A DNA stretch of 37,801 nucleotides. Source: an uncultured Eubacterium sp. Its GTDB lineage: Bacteria; Bacillota; Clostridia; Peptostreptococcales; Anaerovoracaceae. Made by a program: the position numbers and the translations under genes. The stretch covers positions 1-37,801 of the forward strand of contig CALBGO010000086.1 of assembly GCA_937894585.1 (NCBI GenBank), in the 5' to 3' direction. The notes beneath the pieces were generated by a model. The model saw only the letters and a list, made by a program, of their open reading frames with translations. It did not search any database and had not been told where the DNA came from. This document shows, in pieces, positions 25,551 to 34,138 of this stretch (the first letter of the stretch is position 1; each line of letters opens with the position of its first letter).

Positions 25551-26669
25551 ATGTCAGAAAAGCAGATCAAAAAAATGATTGCCGAAACTTTCCTTGATAT
25601 TGCCGATGCTTTAGAAACCGGAGAATTTGGTGGAAAACCGGTAATTGGCGTTGCTGTTTCAGGGACAGAACACGGCATGGAAAATATATATGAAGGTGTT
25701 TGCATCGCTGAAAGCCGCGGTTATAAAGCAATTGTGATCGAAGGCGACGATGCGCATACTAAAATGGAACAGATGTTGGAGAATGGGGAAATTGCAGGTG
25801 CAGTTACAATGCACTACCCGTTCCCGATCGGTGTTTCTACCATTGGTCGGGTTATTACGCCGGGCAGAGGAAAAGAAATGTTTTTGGCGGCGACAACAGG
25901 AACATCATCTACAGACCGTACAGAAGCGATGGTCAAGAATGCAGTATATGGTATCATTGCAGCGAAGGCAAGCGGTATTAAAACACCGACTGTCGGCATT
26001 GCGAATATTGACGGCGCCAGACAGACCGAAAAAGCCCTGATGAAGCTGAAAGAAGGCGGATATCCGATCGAGTTTGCATCTTCGGCGAGAGCAGACGGAG
26101 GCGTTGTGATGAGAGGAAATGATCTTCTCAGCGGTTCCTGTGATGTAATGGTGATGGATGCTTTAACCGGAAATCTGATGATGAAGCTATTCTCTGCATA
26201 TACAACAGGCGGAAGTTATGAGTCTTTAGGTTATGGTTATGGTCCCGGGATTGGAGAGGATTATGATAAAGTTGTCATGATTGTTTCAAGGGCCTCAGGA
26301 GCGCCAGTCATTGCAGGGGCAATTCAGTATGCGTCTGAACTCCTGAAGAATGATATGTTTGCAATTGCAAAAAGTGAGTTTGCGGCAGCAAAGGCAGCCG
26401 GTCTGATACAGATATTAAATGATATAAAAAACAGTGCAAAGGGTGAGCATTCATCTGATAAAACTGTGAAGCCTCCGGAAAAGGAAATTGTTACATATGA
26501 GATCCATGGAATTGAAGTCATTGATCTTGATGATGCGGCTGCTTCTTTATGGAAAGGGGGAATTTATGCCGAAACCGGCATGGGTTGCACAGGTCCTGTC
26601 GTACTGGTCAGTGGTGCGAATGCAGAAAAGGCAAAAGCTATTCTGAAAGATGGTAAATATATCGGCTGA
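25551..26669 (+). CDS. grdD: Glycine reductase protein C, alpha subunit
   Basis: A 372-residue subunit related to PlsX/phosphotransacetylase-like proteins. GVAVSGTEHGMENIYEGV, ITPGRGKEMFLAATTGTSSTDRTEAM and the C-terminal ETGMGC346TGPVV are typical GrdD segments. The cysteine near the C-terminus has been implicated in acetyl transfer in studied GrdD. It is the last gene of the operon, with a strong terminator 18 bases downstream. Confidence 0.93.
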   Translation: MSEKQIKKMIAETFLDIADALETGEFGGKPVIGVAVSGTEHGMENIYEGVCIAESRGYKAIVIEGDDAHTKMEQMLENGEIAGAVTMHYPFPIGVSTIGRVITPGRGKEMFLAATTGTSSTDRTEAMVKNAVYGIIAAKASGIKTPTVGIANIDGARQTEKALMKLKEGGYPIEFASSARADGGVVMRGNDLLSGSCDVMVMDALTGNLMMKLFSAYTTGGSYESLGYGYGPGIGEDYDKVVMIVSRASGAPVIAGAIQYASELLKNDMFAIAKSEFAAAKAAGLIQILNDIKNSAKGEHSSDKTVKPPEKEIVTYEIHGIEVIDLDDAAASLWKGGIYAETGMGCTGPVVLVSGANAEKAKAILKDGKYIG

Positions 26670-26686
26670 TAAAAAGCGAAAAGAAG

Positions 26687-26728
26687 AAGAGGCTGGAAAT
26701 CAAATTATTTGATTTCCAGCCTCTTTTT
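26687..26728 (+). terminator. Intrinsic terminator of the grdA operon
   Basis: Perfect 18-base arms (26687-26704 and 26708-26725) with a TTA loop, continuing into a T5 run. It directly precedes the group II intron remnant. Confidence 0.95.
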
Positions 26729-26735
26729 CTGGGTG

Positions 26736-26766
26736 GTGGGCTCGCCGAGCGCACATTCTAATGGGT
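26736..26766 (+). mobile_element. Remnant of a group IIC intron 5' end
   Basis: GTGGGCTC-GCC-GAGCGCAC folds as the first hairpin of a group IIC intron, and CGAGCGCACATTCTAATGGG plus one more base is identical to the start of the intron at 37646. Similarity stops at 26767. It lies eight bases after a terminator, the normal target for this intron class. Only about 31 bases remain, so it appears to be a deletion relic. Confidence 0.7.
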
Positions 26767-26903
26767 AGACTTCTGTTCGCTTATTGGTTAATGTGAAAGT
26801 CGGACAGTAAAATATCTTGACATGTTAAAAAAATTGTCTGAATAAGAGTGAATGTTATCTTGATTAGGTGACTGAAATACTGTGATTTCAACCAAGAACG
26901 GCT

Positions 26904-26919
26904 TGGCATATTTTTTGCT
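26904..26919 (+). promoter_or_regulatory. Sigma-54 promoter of the amino acid permease
   Basis: TGGCATATTTTTTGCT has GG (26905-26906) and GC (26917-26918). Upstream lies TTGACATGTTAA (about 26817-26828), a near-palindrome that differs from the grd upstream dyad, so a different activator, probably 3 or 4, may act here. Confidence 0.88.
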
Positions 26920-26963
26920 ATATTCTGTCACAGATAAAAATGAGTATTAAGGAGGAAAAAAGG

Positions 26964-28355
26964 ATGTCAAGTCAAAATAAAAATGCACTTGAAGGCGGTT
27001 CATTTAAAAAAGAAATCACTGTCTTCGGAGGCGTTAGCATTGTAGCCGGCATCATGGTTGGCTCAGGAATTTTTTATCTAGGCTCTTATGTATTGCAGAG
27101 AGCTAACTACAATACAGGTGTTGCACTGATGTGCTGGATTATTGGAGGTATAATTAGTTTATTAGGTGCTTTATGTATTTCTGAGCTTGGATCTTCAAGA
27201 CCAAAAGCTGGCGGATTAACTGTATATCTTAATGAAGTTTATCATCCTATTGTAGGATATATGTATGGCTTCAGCCAGTGGTTAATTGCAAGTCCTGGTT
27301 CAATTGCAGCGGTGGCGATTGCGATTCCCACAGCTTTGATAGACTTCTTCCCGGGTATGACGGATGGAACTGTAAAATCTATTGCTATTGTTCTTATTAT
27401 TTTATTTACGCTTTACAATATCCTGGGTGTAAAAGAAGCTTCTATGATGGCCAATGTAGCGCTGGTTGCGAAGATTGTTCCTTTGCTGGTTATCCTGGTT
27501 GCGGCAATTGCTATCGGAACTCATATGCCGGATTTAAATCCGGTTCCTACTGATGTAGATGGCGGTGCATTGAGCTTCGGGGCAGGAATTAGTACAGTTT
27601 CTTTTGCGGTATTAGCTACTTTATGGGCGTATGAAGGTTGGTCCAATGTTGCAAATATCGGAGAAGAAATGAAAAATCCGAAGCGTGATTTGCCGATGGC
27701 GCTGATTATAGGCGTAGCAGCTGTAGCAGTACTGTATTTCTTTTTCAATTTTGCTATTTACAGAGTAATTCCTGTTGATGAAGCAAGAGCAATGATTGAA
27801 AATGATAATATTTATTTAGGAACTGAAGTAGCAAGGAGAATTTTCGGCAGCGCAGGCAGTATTCTTGTTGTAGCAACAATGCTGATTGCGATGCTCGGTT
27901 CCTTGAACGGACAGGTGTTGGCATTTGCAAGAATTGGATATGCGATGTCTGCTGAAGGACATTTCTTTAAGAGCCAGGGCAAGCTTTCAAAGAGAGGTGT
28001 TCCGGCAATGTCCTTAATTACGCAAGGTGTATTATCCTGTATTTTGGTTCTGATGAGAAGTCTGGATCAATTGACTACTTTAGTAGTATTTCTCGGAATG
28101 ATCGGCTCTTTACTAGGTGTTGCAGGCGTACTTGTAAATAGATATAGGTTCCCTGAACTTGAAAAACCATACAAGGTTTGGGGCGGTGCTGTAACTGTAA
28201 TCATTACTACTATTATTTTTGCAGGATTGATGATAAATAACTTCATTGAAGACCCATTTATGTCAATTGTTGGTTTGATCGTAGTACCTGCTATTGGTGC
28301 AGTAATCTATGTTTATTACGATAAGAAAGAAAAGAAAGCGGCTTCTGTACAGTAA
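26964..28355 (+). CDS. APC-family amino acid permease
   Basis: A 463-residue, about 12-helix transporter. GSGIFYLGSYVL in the first helix, the conserved GGLTVYLNEVYHP stretch and YEGWSNVANIGEEMKNP are typical of the L-type (SteT-like) amino acid exchanger branch of the APC superfamily. ATG 26964 follows AAGGAGG; the ATG at 26940 lies before the ribosome site. It is a single-gene sigma-54 unit ending in a terminator. The substrate may be an amino acid or guanidino compound used by the downstream enzymes, by inference only. Confidence 0.85.
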   Translation: MSSQNKNALEGGSFKKEITVFGGVSIVAGIMVGSGIFYLGSYVLQRANYNTGVALMCWIIGGIISLLGALCISELGSSRPKAGGLTVYLNEVYHPIVGYMYGFSQWLIASPGSIAAVAIAIPTALIDFFPGMTDGTVKSIAIVLIILFTLYNILGVKEASMMANVALVAKIVPLLVILVAAIAIGTHMPDLNPVPTDVDGGALSFGAGISTVSFAVLATLWAYEGWSNVANIGEEMKNPKRDLPMALIIGVAAVAVLYFFFNFAIYRVIPVDEARAMIENDNIYLGTEVARRIFGSAGSILVVATMLIAMLGSLNGQVLAFARIGYAMSAEGHFFKSQGKLSKRGVPAMSLITQGVLSCILVLMRSLDQLTTLVVFLGMIGSLLGVAGVLVNRYRFPELEKPYKVWGGAVTVIITTIIFAGLMINNFIEDPFMSIVGLIVVPAIGAVIYVYYDKKEKKAASVQ

Positions 28356-28365
28356 AATGAATTAC

Positions 28366-28412
28366 ATAAATAAAAATGACAGTTCTATAACAGGACTGTC
28401 ATTTTTATTTAT
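28366..28412. terminator. Intrinsic terminator after the permease
   Basis: Arms of 21 bases (28366-28386 and 28392-28412, one G-U pair) around a 5-base loop. AT-rich flanks (AAAAAT/ATTTTT) make it work in both directions in principle. Confidence 0.85.
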
Positions 28413-28527
28413 GACGATTGTGCCGTTGGATATGAAAAATATGCTACAGGGTTATCCGTGACAACATTAATTTTTTTAAAGAACGAAGGGTTTGTCGTTT
28501 ACAGGCATCATGAAAAGAAATTATATA

Positions 28528-28558
28528 TTGAAAAAATATACGGGGGGGGGGGTATACT
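28528..28558 (+). promoter_or_regulatory. Promoter of activators 3-4 with an 11-G tract in the spacer
   Basis: TTGAAA (28528-28533, 5/6) and TATACT (28553-28558, 5/6) are separated by 19 bases. Eleven of these are an uninterrupted G run (28542-28552). Nine Gs would give the optimal 17-base spacer. It lies 46 bases before the first start codon. Confidence 0.6.
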
Positions 28559-28604
28559 TTTAGATGCAAATAAGTTTACTTCATCTTAGAAATGGGGAGG
28601 ATTT

Positions 28605-29975
28605 ATGGGACCGTCTAAATATGTGGAACAGATATTGAATATATACAACTATTTTGATGGTGCGATTATTGTAGACCGAAAAGGAAGTATAGAGTATTAT
28701 AATAATAAACGGCAGGATATCAATACTTTAACGAATAAGGAAATTGTGGGTAAAAACTTGTTTTCTGTTTATCCACATATAAAACCGCAAGATAGTACAC
28801 TGCTGGAAGTGATTCGTACTGGAAAGCCTTTAATTAATCAGCATCAGAAATTAATAAATTATAAAGGTGAAGTTTATGAAGCTATTTTTAGTACCTTTCC
28901 CGTTTTGGAACAGGAAAGGATTGTGGGGGCTGTCGAAGTTTTTCTGTATTTACAAAATAGAGACGAGTATCTGAATATCTTTGTAATGAATTCTGAATTA
29001 AAGAAGGAAAATCAACAAGGTGGATTATTGAGTGATATTATTTCTGTATCAAAATCTATGGAGCAGTTGAAGTCTTCCATCATTAAACTTTCTAAATCTG
29101 ATTCTAATGTGTTGATTTTTGGAGAAACAGGTACAGGTAAAGAATTAGTTGCTCGAGCGATACATACTATCGGTAGGCGTGATGGCGCAAGGTTCCTTGT
29201 GCAGAATTGTGCGGCGATTCCGGAGAATCTTTTAGAAAGTATTTTATTTGGTACGGTAAAAGGAGGATTTACGGGAGCCGAAAATCGTATGGGTTTGTTT
29301 GAAGCTGCTAATGGAGGAACCTTATTTTTAGATGAAGTTAATTCTATGGATTTAGGGATTCAGGCAAAGCTATTAAAAGCAATAGAGGAGCAAAAGGTAA
29401 CAAGAGTCGGAGGAATTACAGAGATACCTGTTGATGTAAGAATCATAGCTGCAATGAATGAAGATCCATTTGTATGCGTGAAAAAAGGAAATTTACGGGA
29501 AGATCTCTATTATCGTTTGAGAGTAGTGCAGTTGAATATTCCTCCAATTAGAAAGAGGAGAGAAGATATCATACCGTTAACAAATTATTATATTGAATTT
29601 TTTAATCGAACTATGGGAAGAGATATAAAAGGAATTTCTGCAGATGTTGAAGAGTTGTTTTATCATTACGACTGGCCCGGAAATGTGAGAGAACTTCGCA
29701 ATATGATAGAGGGAGCTTTTAATTTGTGCGAACACGATAAAATTCAGCTTTCGGATATTGATGTTGAACTTTTATCCAGAATAAAATCGAAGCATATGAT
29801 GGATAAAGGATCGCTGAAATATAAGGTGTCTGAATATGAACGGTATATTATCAAGAAGACTTTAGATGAATGTGAGAATCAAGTTAAAGCATCTAAATTA
29901 TTGGGCATTACCAGACAGACATTAAGCCAGAAAATAAAAAGCTATGAAATACTTAATGAAACGGAGCAAAAATAG
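28605..29975 (+). CDS. Sigma-54-dependent activator 3 (PAS-AAA-Fis)
   Basis: A 456-residue enhancer-binding protein. It has a PAS-like N-terminus (about 5-115), Walker A GETGTGKE (173-180), contact loop GGFTGA (220-225), Walker B LFLDE, and a Fis-type helix-turn-helix near residues 425-448 (KASKLLGITRQTLSQKI). GGGGAGG precedes ATG 28605. It is closer to activator 4 than to 1 and 2. The five-base gap to activator 4 shows an operon. Likely targets are the adjacent permease and guanidino-enzyme promoters. Confidence 0.92.
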   Translation: MGPSKYVEQILNIYNYFDGAIIVDRKGSIEYYNNKRQDINTLTNKEIVGKNLFSVYPHIKPQDSTLLEVIRTGKPLINQHQKLINYKGEVYEAIFSTFPVLEQERIVGAVEVFLYLQNRDEYLNIFVMNSELKKENQQGGLLSDIISVSKSMEQLKSSIIKLSKSDSNVLIFGETGTGKELVARAIHTIGRRDGARFLVQNCAAIPENLLESILFGTVKGGFTGAENRMGLFEAANGGTLFLDEVNSMDLGIQAKLLKAIEEQKVTRVGGITEIPVDVRIIAAMNEDPFVCVKKGNLREDLYYRLRVVQLNIPPIRKRREDIIPLTNYYIEFFNRTMGRDIKGISADVEELFYHYDWPGNVRELRNMIEGAFNLCEHDKIQLSDIDVELLSRIKSKHMMDKGSLKYKVSEYERYIIKKTLDECENQVKASKLLGITRQTLSQKIKSYEILNETEQK

Positions 29976-29980
29976 AATTT

Positions 29981-31378
29981 ATGTCCAGATTAAGAGAAAA
30001 TGCACAGGAAATTCTAAGCCTATATAATTTTTTTAACGGAGCCATTATATTTGATACAAATGCCGTGGCAGTTTATTATTACAATAATCGTCCGGATTTG
30101 AATCCTTTGGGCGAGAAAGATGTAGTAGGAAAGAGTTTATTTGAATTATATCCTGGTCTGTCGCCTTCGGAAAGTACAGTTATAAAAGCTTTGCAGGAAG
30201 GCATACCGACTGCTAATATGGCTCAAAGAATAAAAAATTATAAAGGCACAGAGATTTTTGAGCGAAATACGACTTTGCCTATATTTGAGGAAAATAAAAT
30301 TGTTGGCGCAGTTGAAGTGTCCACATATATTACAGATAAGACAAATCGGAATTTATATATTACACCGATAGATTCAGGAAGAAAAAGAAGCTTGTATACT
30401 ATCGATAGTATTATATCAAATAATTCCATAATGAATGAGATCAAGAGAAAGATCGCCAAAATATCTAAAACTGATTCATCTGTTTTAATTTATGGAAAAA
30501 CAGGAACCGGAAAGGAATTGGTTGCGGAGGCAATTCATACAGGGGGTGCGAGAAGATCACATAGGTTCTTACATCAGAATTGTGCAGCGATTCCGACAGA
30601 TTTATTGGAAAGTATTCTTTTTGGATCGGTAAAAGGAAGTTTTACCGGGGCGGAAGATCGCATTGGTTTACTGGAAAGTGCCGAGGGTGGAACCCTGTTT
30701 TTAGATGAAATTAATAGTATGGATCTTAACTTGCAAGCGAAGATATTGAGGGCGATAGAGGAAAAGAAAATTATGCGAGTAGGTGGTTATGAAGCTCGCC
30801 CTGTAGATGTTCGGATTATTGCGGCTACTAATGAAGATCCCATTGAATTGTTGAAAAATGGAAGGTTGAGAAGTGATTTGTACTTTAGGCTCAGGGTTGT
30901 ACAGATTAATTTACCGACATTAAAGGAACGCAAAGAAGATATATTGCTTTTGGCGGATTACTTCATCAAAAAATGTAATAAAAGAATGAAGAAAAATGTT
31001 GTAGGTATGGAAGAAAAATTAGAGGAGATCTTTCTTACATACGAATGGCCGGGGAATGTTCGTGAGTTGGAAAATATAATAGAAGGCGGATTTAATTTCT
31101 GTGAAGATCATTTATTAAGATTGTCGGATATACCTTGGTGGCAAAATAAATCAGAGTTATTTTTTCCGGATTGGAATTTAGAAGCTGGGATTACATTGAA
31201 AGAAGCACTTTGGAATTATGAACGATTATTGATCGTGGAGGAAATGAATAAATGTGAAACAATAAAAGAAGTAGAAGCAAATTTAGGTCTGTCTCGTCAG
31301 AACCTTGCGCATAAAATGAAACAATACAAAATAGAAAATAAATTTGACATAAATGAAAAAATTGACAAAGTGTTATAG
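29981..31378 (+). CDS. Sigma-54-dependent activator 4 (PAS-AAA-HTH)
   Basis: A 465-residue paralogue of activator 3. It has a PAS-like N-terminus (about 8-118), a Walker A variant GKTGTGKE (172-179) with Lys instead of Glu in the second position, contact loop GSFTGA (219-224), Walker B LFLDE, and a C-terminal helix-turn-helix (EVEANLGLSRQNLAHKM) with a 15-residue charged tail. No strong ribosome site is seen, so translation probably depends on coupling to activator 3. It lies directly upstream of the sigma-54 promoter of the guanidino-enzyme cluster. The two regulators may form heteromers or divide the targets. Confidence 0.9.
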   Translation: MSRLRENAQEILSLYNFFNGAIIFDTNAVAVYYYNNRPDLNPLGEKDVVGKSLFELYPGLSPSESTVIKALQEGIPTANMAQRIKNYKGTEIFERNTTLPIFEENKIVGAVEVSTYITDKTNRNLYITPIDSGRKRSLYTIDSIISNNSIMNEIKRKIAKISKTDSSVLIYGKTGTGKELVAEAIHTGGARRSHRFLHQNCAAIPTDLLESILFGSVKGSFTGAEDRIGLLESAEGGTLFLDEINSMDLNLQAKILRAIEEKKIMRVGGYEARPVDVRIIAATNEDPIELLKNGRLRSDLYFRLRVVQINLPTLKERKEDILLLADYFIKKCNKRMKKNVVGMEEKLEEIFLTYEWPGNVRELENIIEGGFNFCEDHLLRLSDIPWWQNKSELFFPDWNLEAGITLKEALWNYERLLIVEEMNKCETIKEVEANLGLSRQNLAHKMKQYKIENKFDINEKIDKVL

Positions 31379-31442
31379 AAAAAGAATTGTAATTTATAAA
31401 CCCAATTAACGAAACTATGATTTTTCAACAAAGAAATAAGAT

Positions 31443-31480
31443 AAAAAACAGAGCTTTTGAAAAAAATGCTCTGTTTTTTT
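31443..31480 (+). terminator. Intrinsic terminator after activator 4
   Basis: AAAAAACAGAGC (31443-31454) pairs perfectly with GCTCTGTTTTTT (31468-31479) around a 13-base loop and runs into T7 (31474-31480). The last T is also the first base of the sigma-54 -24 box. Confidence 0.85.
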
Positions 31481-31495
31481 GGCATAGTAATTGCG
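31480..31495 (+). promoter_or_regulatory. Sigma-54 promoter of the guanidino-enzyme cluster
   Basis: TGGCATAGTAATTGCG has GG (31481-31482) and GC (31493-31494) at proper spacing; only the last base departs from TTGCW. It abuts the upstream terminator and begins 37 bases before the ribosome site region. Confidence 0.85.
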
Positions 31496-31531
31496 TATTT
31501 GTTGTACAGAAAGAAAAGGGAGGAAATGAAA

Positions 31532-32476
31532 ATGAATTCTATAATGAAGGATATTGACGCCATACCGGGAGAAAGATGGTTTCCGAAAGAAACTACTTTT
31601 GAAAGTGATGTAGAGCAATACTGGGGTGATTGGGGTGTGTGCTCGGAGGTAGAAAAGCTTAAAGCGGTATTGATGAGAAGACCGGGGAAAGAAGTAGAAA
31701 ATTTCAATGCGGCAGATGTGCGTTTTTCTGAGGAAAGTTTAGATGTAGATCTGATGCGCAGACAACACGACCAGGTTGCTGAAATCTATAGGAGTTTCGG
31801 TGTCAAGGTTTTTTATGTGGAACGGCAGAGAGAAGATCGTCCTAATGCGGTATTTTGTAGAGATTTAATGTTTATGACTCCGGGAGGGGCTATTTTAACT
31901 AGGCCTGCTATGGCGGCAAGACGAGGAGAAGAGCGTTATGTAGCAGAAGCGCTTTCTCAGCTTGGAGTTCCGATTCTGCGCACTATTGCCGGCGATGGAA
32001 TGTTCGAAGGAGCGAATGCAATGTGGGTTGACCGCTATACCTGCGTTGTTTCAACAGGCAGCAGATGTAATCGCACAGGATATGAGCAAGTTAAGTATGA
32101 ACTGGAACGAATGGGAGCCAAAGTGTACCATATGCAGCAGCCGTACAGCAATATTCATATAGACGGATTGATGAATCCGATTAGTGAAGAAGATATTTTG
32201 GTGCATGCATCTCAGGTTCCGTATGATATTTTGGATATGCTGAAGAAAAAGGGTTATAGAATACTGGAAGCACCATCGCAGACAGAGGTAAGGGAAACTT
32301 TTGCATGCAATTTTGTGGCGTTAGAACCGGGCTGTATTTTAATGGCAGAAGGAAGTCCAAGAACTCAAGAAATGTTGGAAAAGAATGGTATCAAGGTTCA
32401 TACTGTTAATATTTCTGAAATTATGAAAGGCAGAGGAGCTTTACACTGTATTACCGCATATTTAAAGAGAGGGTAA
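31532..32476 (+). CDS. Amidinotransferase/arginine deiminase-fold enzyme, copy 1
   Basis: A 314-residue protein of the guanidino-modifying superfamily (amidinotransferase, arginine deiminase, dimethylargininase, agmatine deiminase). The catalytic set fits E159 (MFEGAN), H209 (HIDG) and nucleophile C306 (ALHC), with FCRD (108-111) before it. These enzymes hydrolyse or transfer the guanidine group through a thiouronium intermediate. GGGAGG is eight bases before ATG 31532, so the ATG at 31526 is less likely. It is the first gene of a sigma-54-driven operon, two bases before an amidohydrolase gene. The substrate is unknown; a deiminase acting on a guanidino acid is the simplest reading. Confidence 0.85.
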   Translation: MNSIMKDIDAIPGERWFPKETTFESDVEQYWGDWGVCSEVEKLKAVLMRRPGKEVENFNAADVRFSEESLDVDLMRRQHDQVAEIYRSFGVKVFYVERQREDRPNAVFCRDLMFMTPGGAILTRPAMAARRGEERYVAEALSQLGVPILRTIAGDGMFEGANAMWVDRYTCVVSTGSRCNRTGYEQVKYELERMGAKVYHMQQPYSNIHIDGLMNPISEEDILVHASQVPYDILDMLKKKGYRILEAPSQTEVRETFACNFVALEPGCILMAEGSPRTQEMLEKNGIKVHTVNISEIMKGRGALHCITAYLKRG

Positions 32477-32477
32477 A

Positions 32478-34103
32478 ATGGAACTGATATTATATAATGG
32501 AAAAATAAGCACAAGAAATGGATTTGCTTCGGCAATTGGCTGTAAAGATGGGATTATCTCAAAAATAGGAGACGATAAGAGTATTTTAAAAGAAAAGACA
32601 GAGGATACAATTGTTGTAAACTTAAATGGCAAACTTGTTTTGCCTGGATTTAATGATAGCCATATGCATTTTTTAGATAATGGATATTCTTTCAGAAAGC
32701 TTGACTTGAAGAATGCCCGTTCAGCAGAAGATGTTGTAAAAATGGGAAGAGACTATTTACAGCGGCAAGACATTTCTAAAGGCAGCTGGTTAGAGGCATA
32801 TAATTGGAATGATAATCATTGGGAGAGTAAGCGTTTGCCGACGCGAAAAGATCTTGATATGATTTCTCGGGATATTCCAATTGTAGCATCAAGAGTTTGT
32901 GGTCATATTGTTATTGTTAACAGCAAAGCATTAGAGCTTCTGGGAATTAATAAGAATACACCTCAGCCTTCTGATGGAAGTCGTTTTGATTTAGATGAAA
33001 ATGGAGAACCAAATGGTGTTTTACATGAACTTTTTCATTTAGTTTTAAAACTGATTCCAAAACCTTCAGTTGATGAAATTAAGCAAATGATTATGCTGGC
33101 TGCAGATGTAGCCTGTAAAAAAGGATTAACTTGTGTACAAACAGATGATTTGGAAGTAATACCAACACATGATACAGCAGATATTATTCAGGCGTATTTG
33201 GAACTGATTGAAGAAGAAAAACTGCCAATCAGAGTTCGAGAACAGTGCTATATGCCGGATATGGATAAACTATCACACTTTTTTGAACGTGGTTTTTATT
33301 GCGGCTTCGGAAATGATTATTTTCGCTTAAGCTGTATAAAGCTGATTGCCGACGGCTCGTTGGGGGGAAGAACAGCATGGCTTCTTGACGATTATTCTGA
33401 TGAACCGGGACAAAAAGGACTACAAATATACAAGGATGAAAAACAGTTTTTTGATTTAGTGGAAGCAGCCCATGCACATCATATGCCAGTTGCGGTACAT
33501 TGTATTGGTGATGCTGCTGCGAAACAAACAGTAGACGCTATAGAAGCAGCAATAAAAATGCATCCGGATATTAAAGTGCGTCACGGTATTGTTCATGCGC
33601 AGATTTTAAATGATGATTTATGTAGACGCATGAAGGAATTAGATATACAAGCATATATCCAACCTGTTTTCATACAGTCAGATATGTATATGGCAGAAAC
33701 CAGAATTGGCGATCGGATTAAAAGCAGCTACAATTGGAGAACTTTATATGATATGGGAATCAAATTATCTATGGGAACGGATAGTCCGGTAGAAGATATG
33801 GATCCTATTGCAAATTTGTACTCGGCAGTAACGCGAAAGAGTATCACAAATCCGGATATGCCTTGCTGGTATGGAGAAGAAGCTTTGAACATAAAAGAAG
33901 CAATAGAGCTTTATACGAGCGGTTCTGCTTATGCCAGCGGAGAAGAAAAGCATATGGGATTATTGGAAGAGGGATATCTTGCAGATATAACAGTACTTGA
34001 TAAAGATATTTATGCCGATGATACAGAGTGCTTAAAAACAGCGCAAATTGCTATGACGATTGTAGACGGTAAAATAAGATATAAACAGGAATGGGAACAG
34101 TAA
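32478..34103 (+). CDS. YtcJ-like metal-dependent amidohydrolase, copy 1
   Basis: A 541-residue amidohydrolase-3 family protein (YtcJ, N-substituted formamide deformylase relatives). It has an N-terminal composite beta domain, metal ligands H62-M-H64 in GFNDSHMHF, later His residues in VAVHCIGDAA and VRHGIVHAQ, and a C-terminal aspartate in MGTDSPVED. Such enzymes cut C-N bonds of amides, ureides or formamides. It starts two bases after copy 1 of the guanidino enzyme, suggesting consecutive steps: deimination to a ureido compound, then its hydrolysis. That order is inference. Confidence 0.85.
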   Translation: MELILYNGKISTRNGFASAIGCKDGIISKIGDDKSILKEKTEDTIVVNLNGKLVLPGFNDSHMHFLDNGYSFRKLDLKNARSAEDVVKMGRDYLQRQDISKGSWLEAYNWNDNHWESKRLPTRKDLDMISRDIPIVASRVCGHIVIVNSKALELLGINKNTPQPSDGSRFDLDENGEPNGVLHELFHLVLKLIPKPSVDEIKQMIMLAADVACKKGLTCVQTDDLEVIPTHDTADIIQAYLELIEEEKLPIRVREQCYMPDMDKLSHFFERGFYCGFGNDYFRLSCIKLIADGSLGGRTAWLLDDYSDEPGQKGLQIYKDEKQFFDLVEAAHAHHMPVAVHCIGDAAAKQTVDAIEAAIKMHPDIKVRHGIVHAQILNDDLCRRMKELDIQAYIQPVFIQSDMYMAETRIGDRIKSSYNWRTLYDMGIKLSMGTDSPVEDMDPIANLYSAVTRKSITNPDMPCWYGEEALNIKEAIELYTSGSAYASGEEKHMGLLEEGYLADITVLDKDIYADDTECLKTAQIAMTIVDGKIRYKQEWEQ

Positions 34104-34138
34104 AGTTATAAAGAATTCTGTTTGTAATAGGAGGAAAT

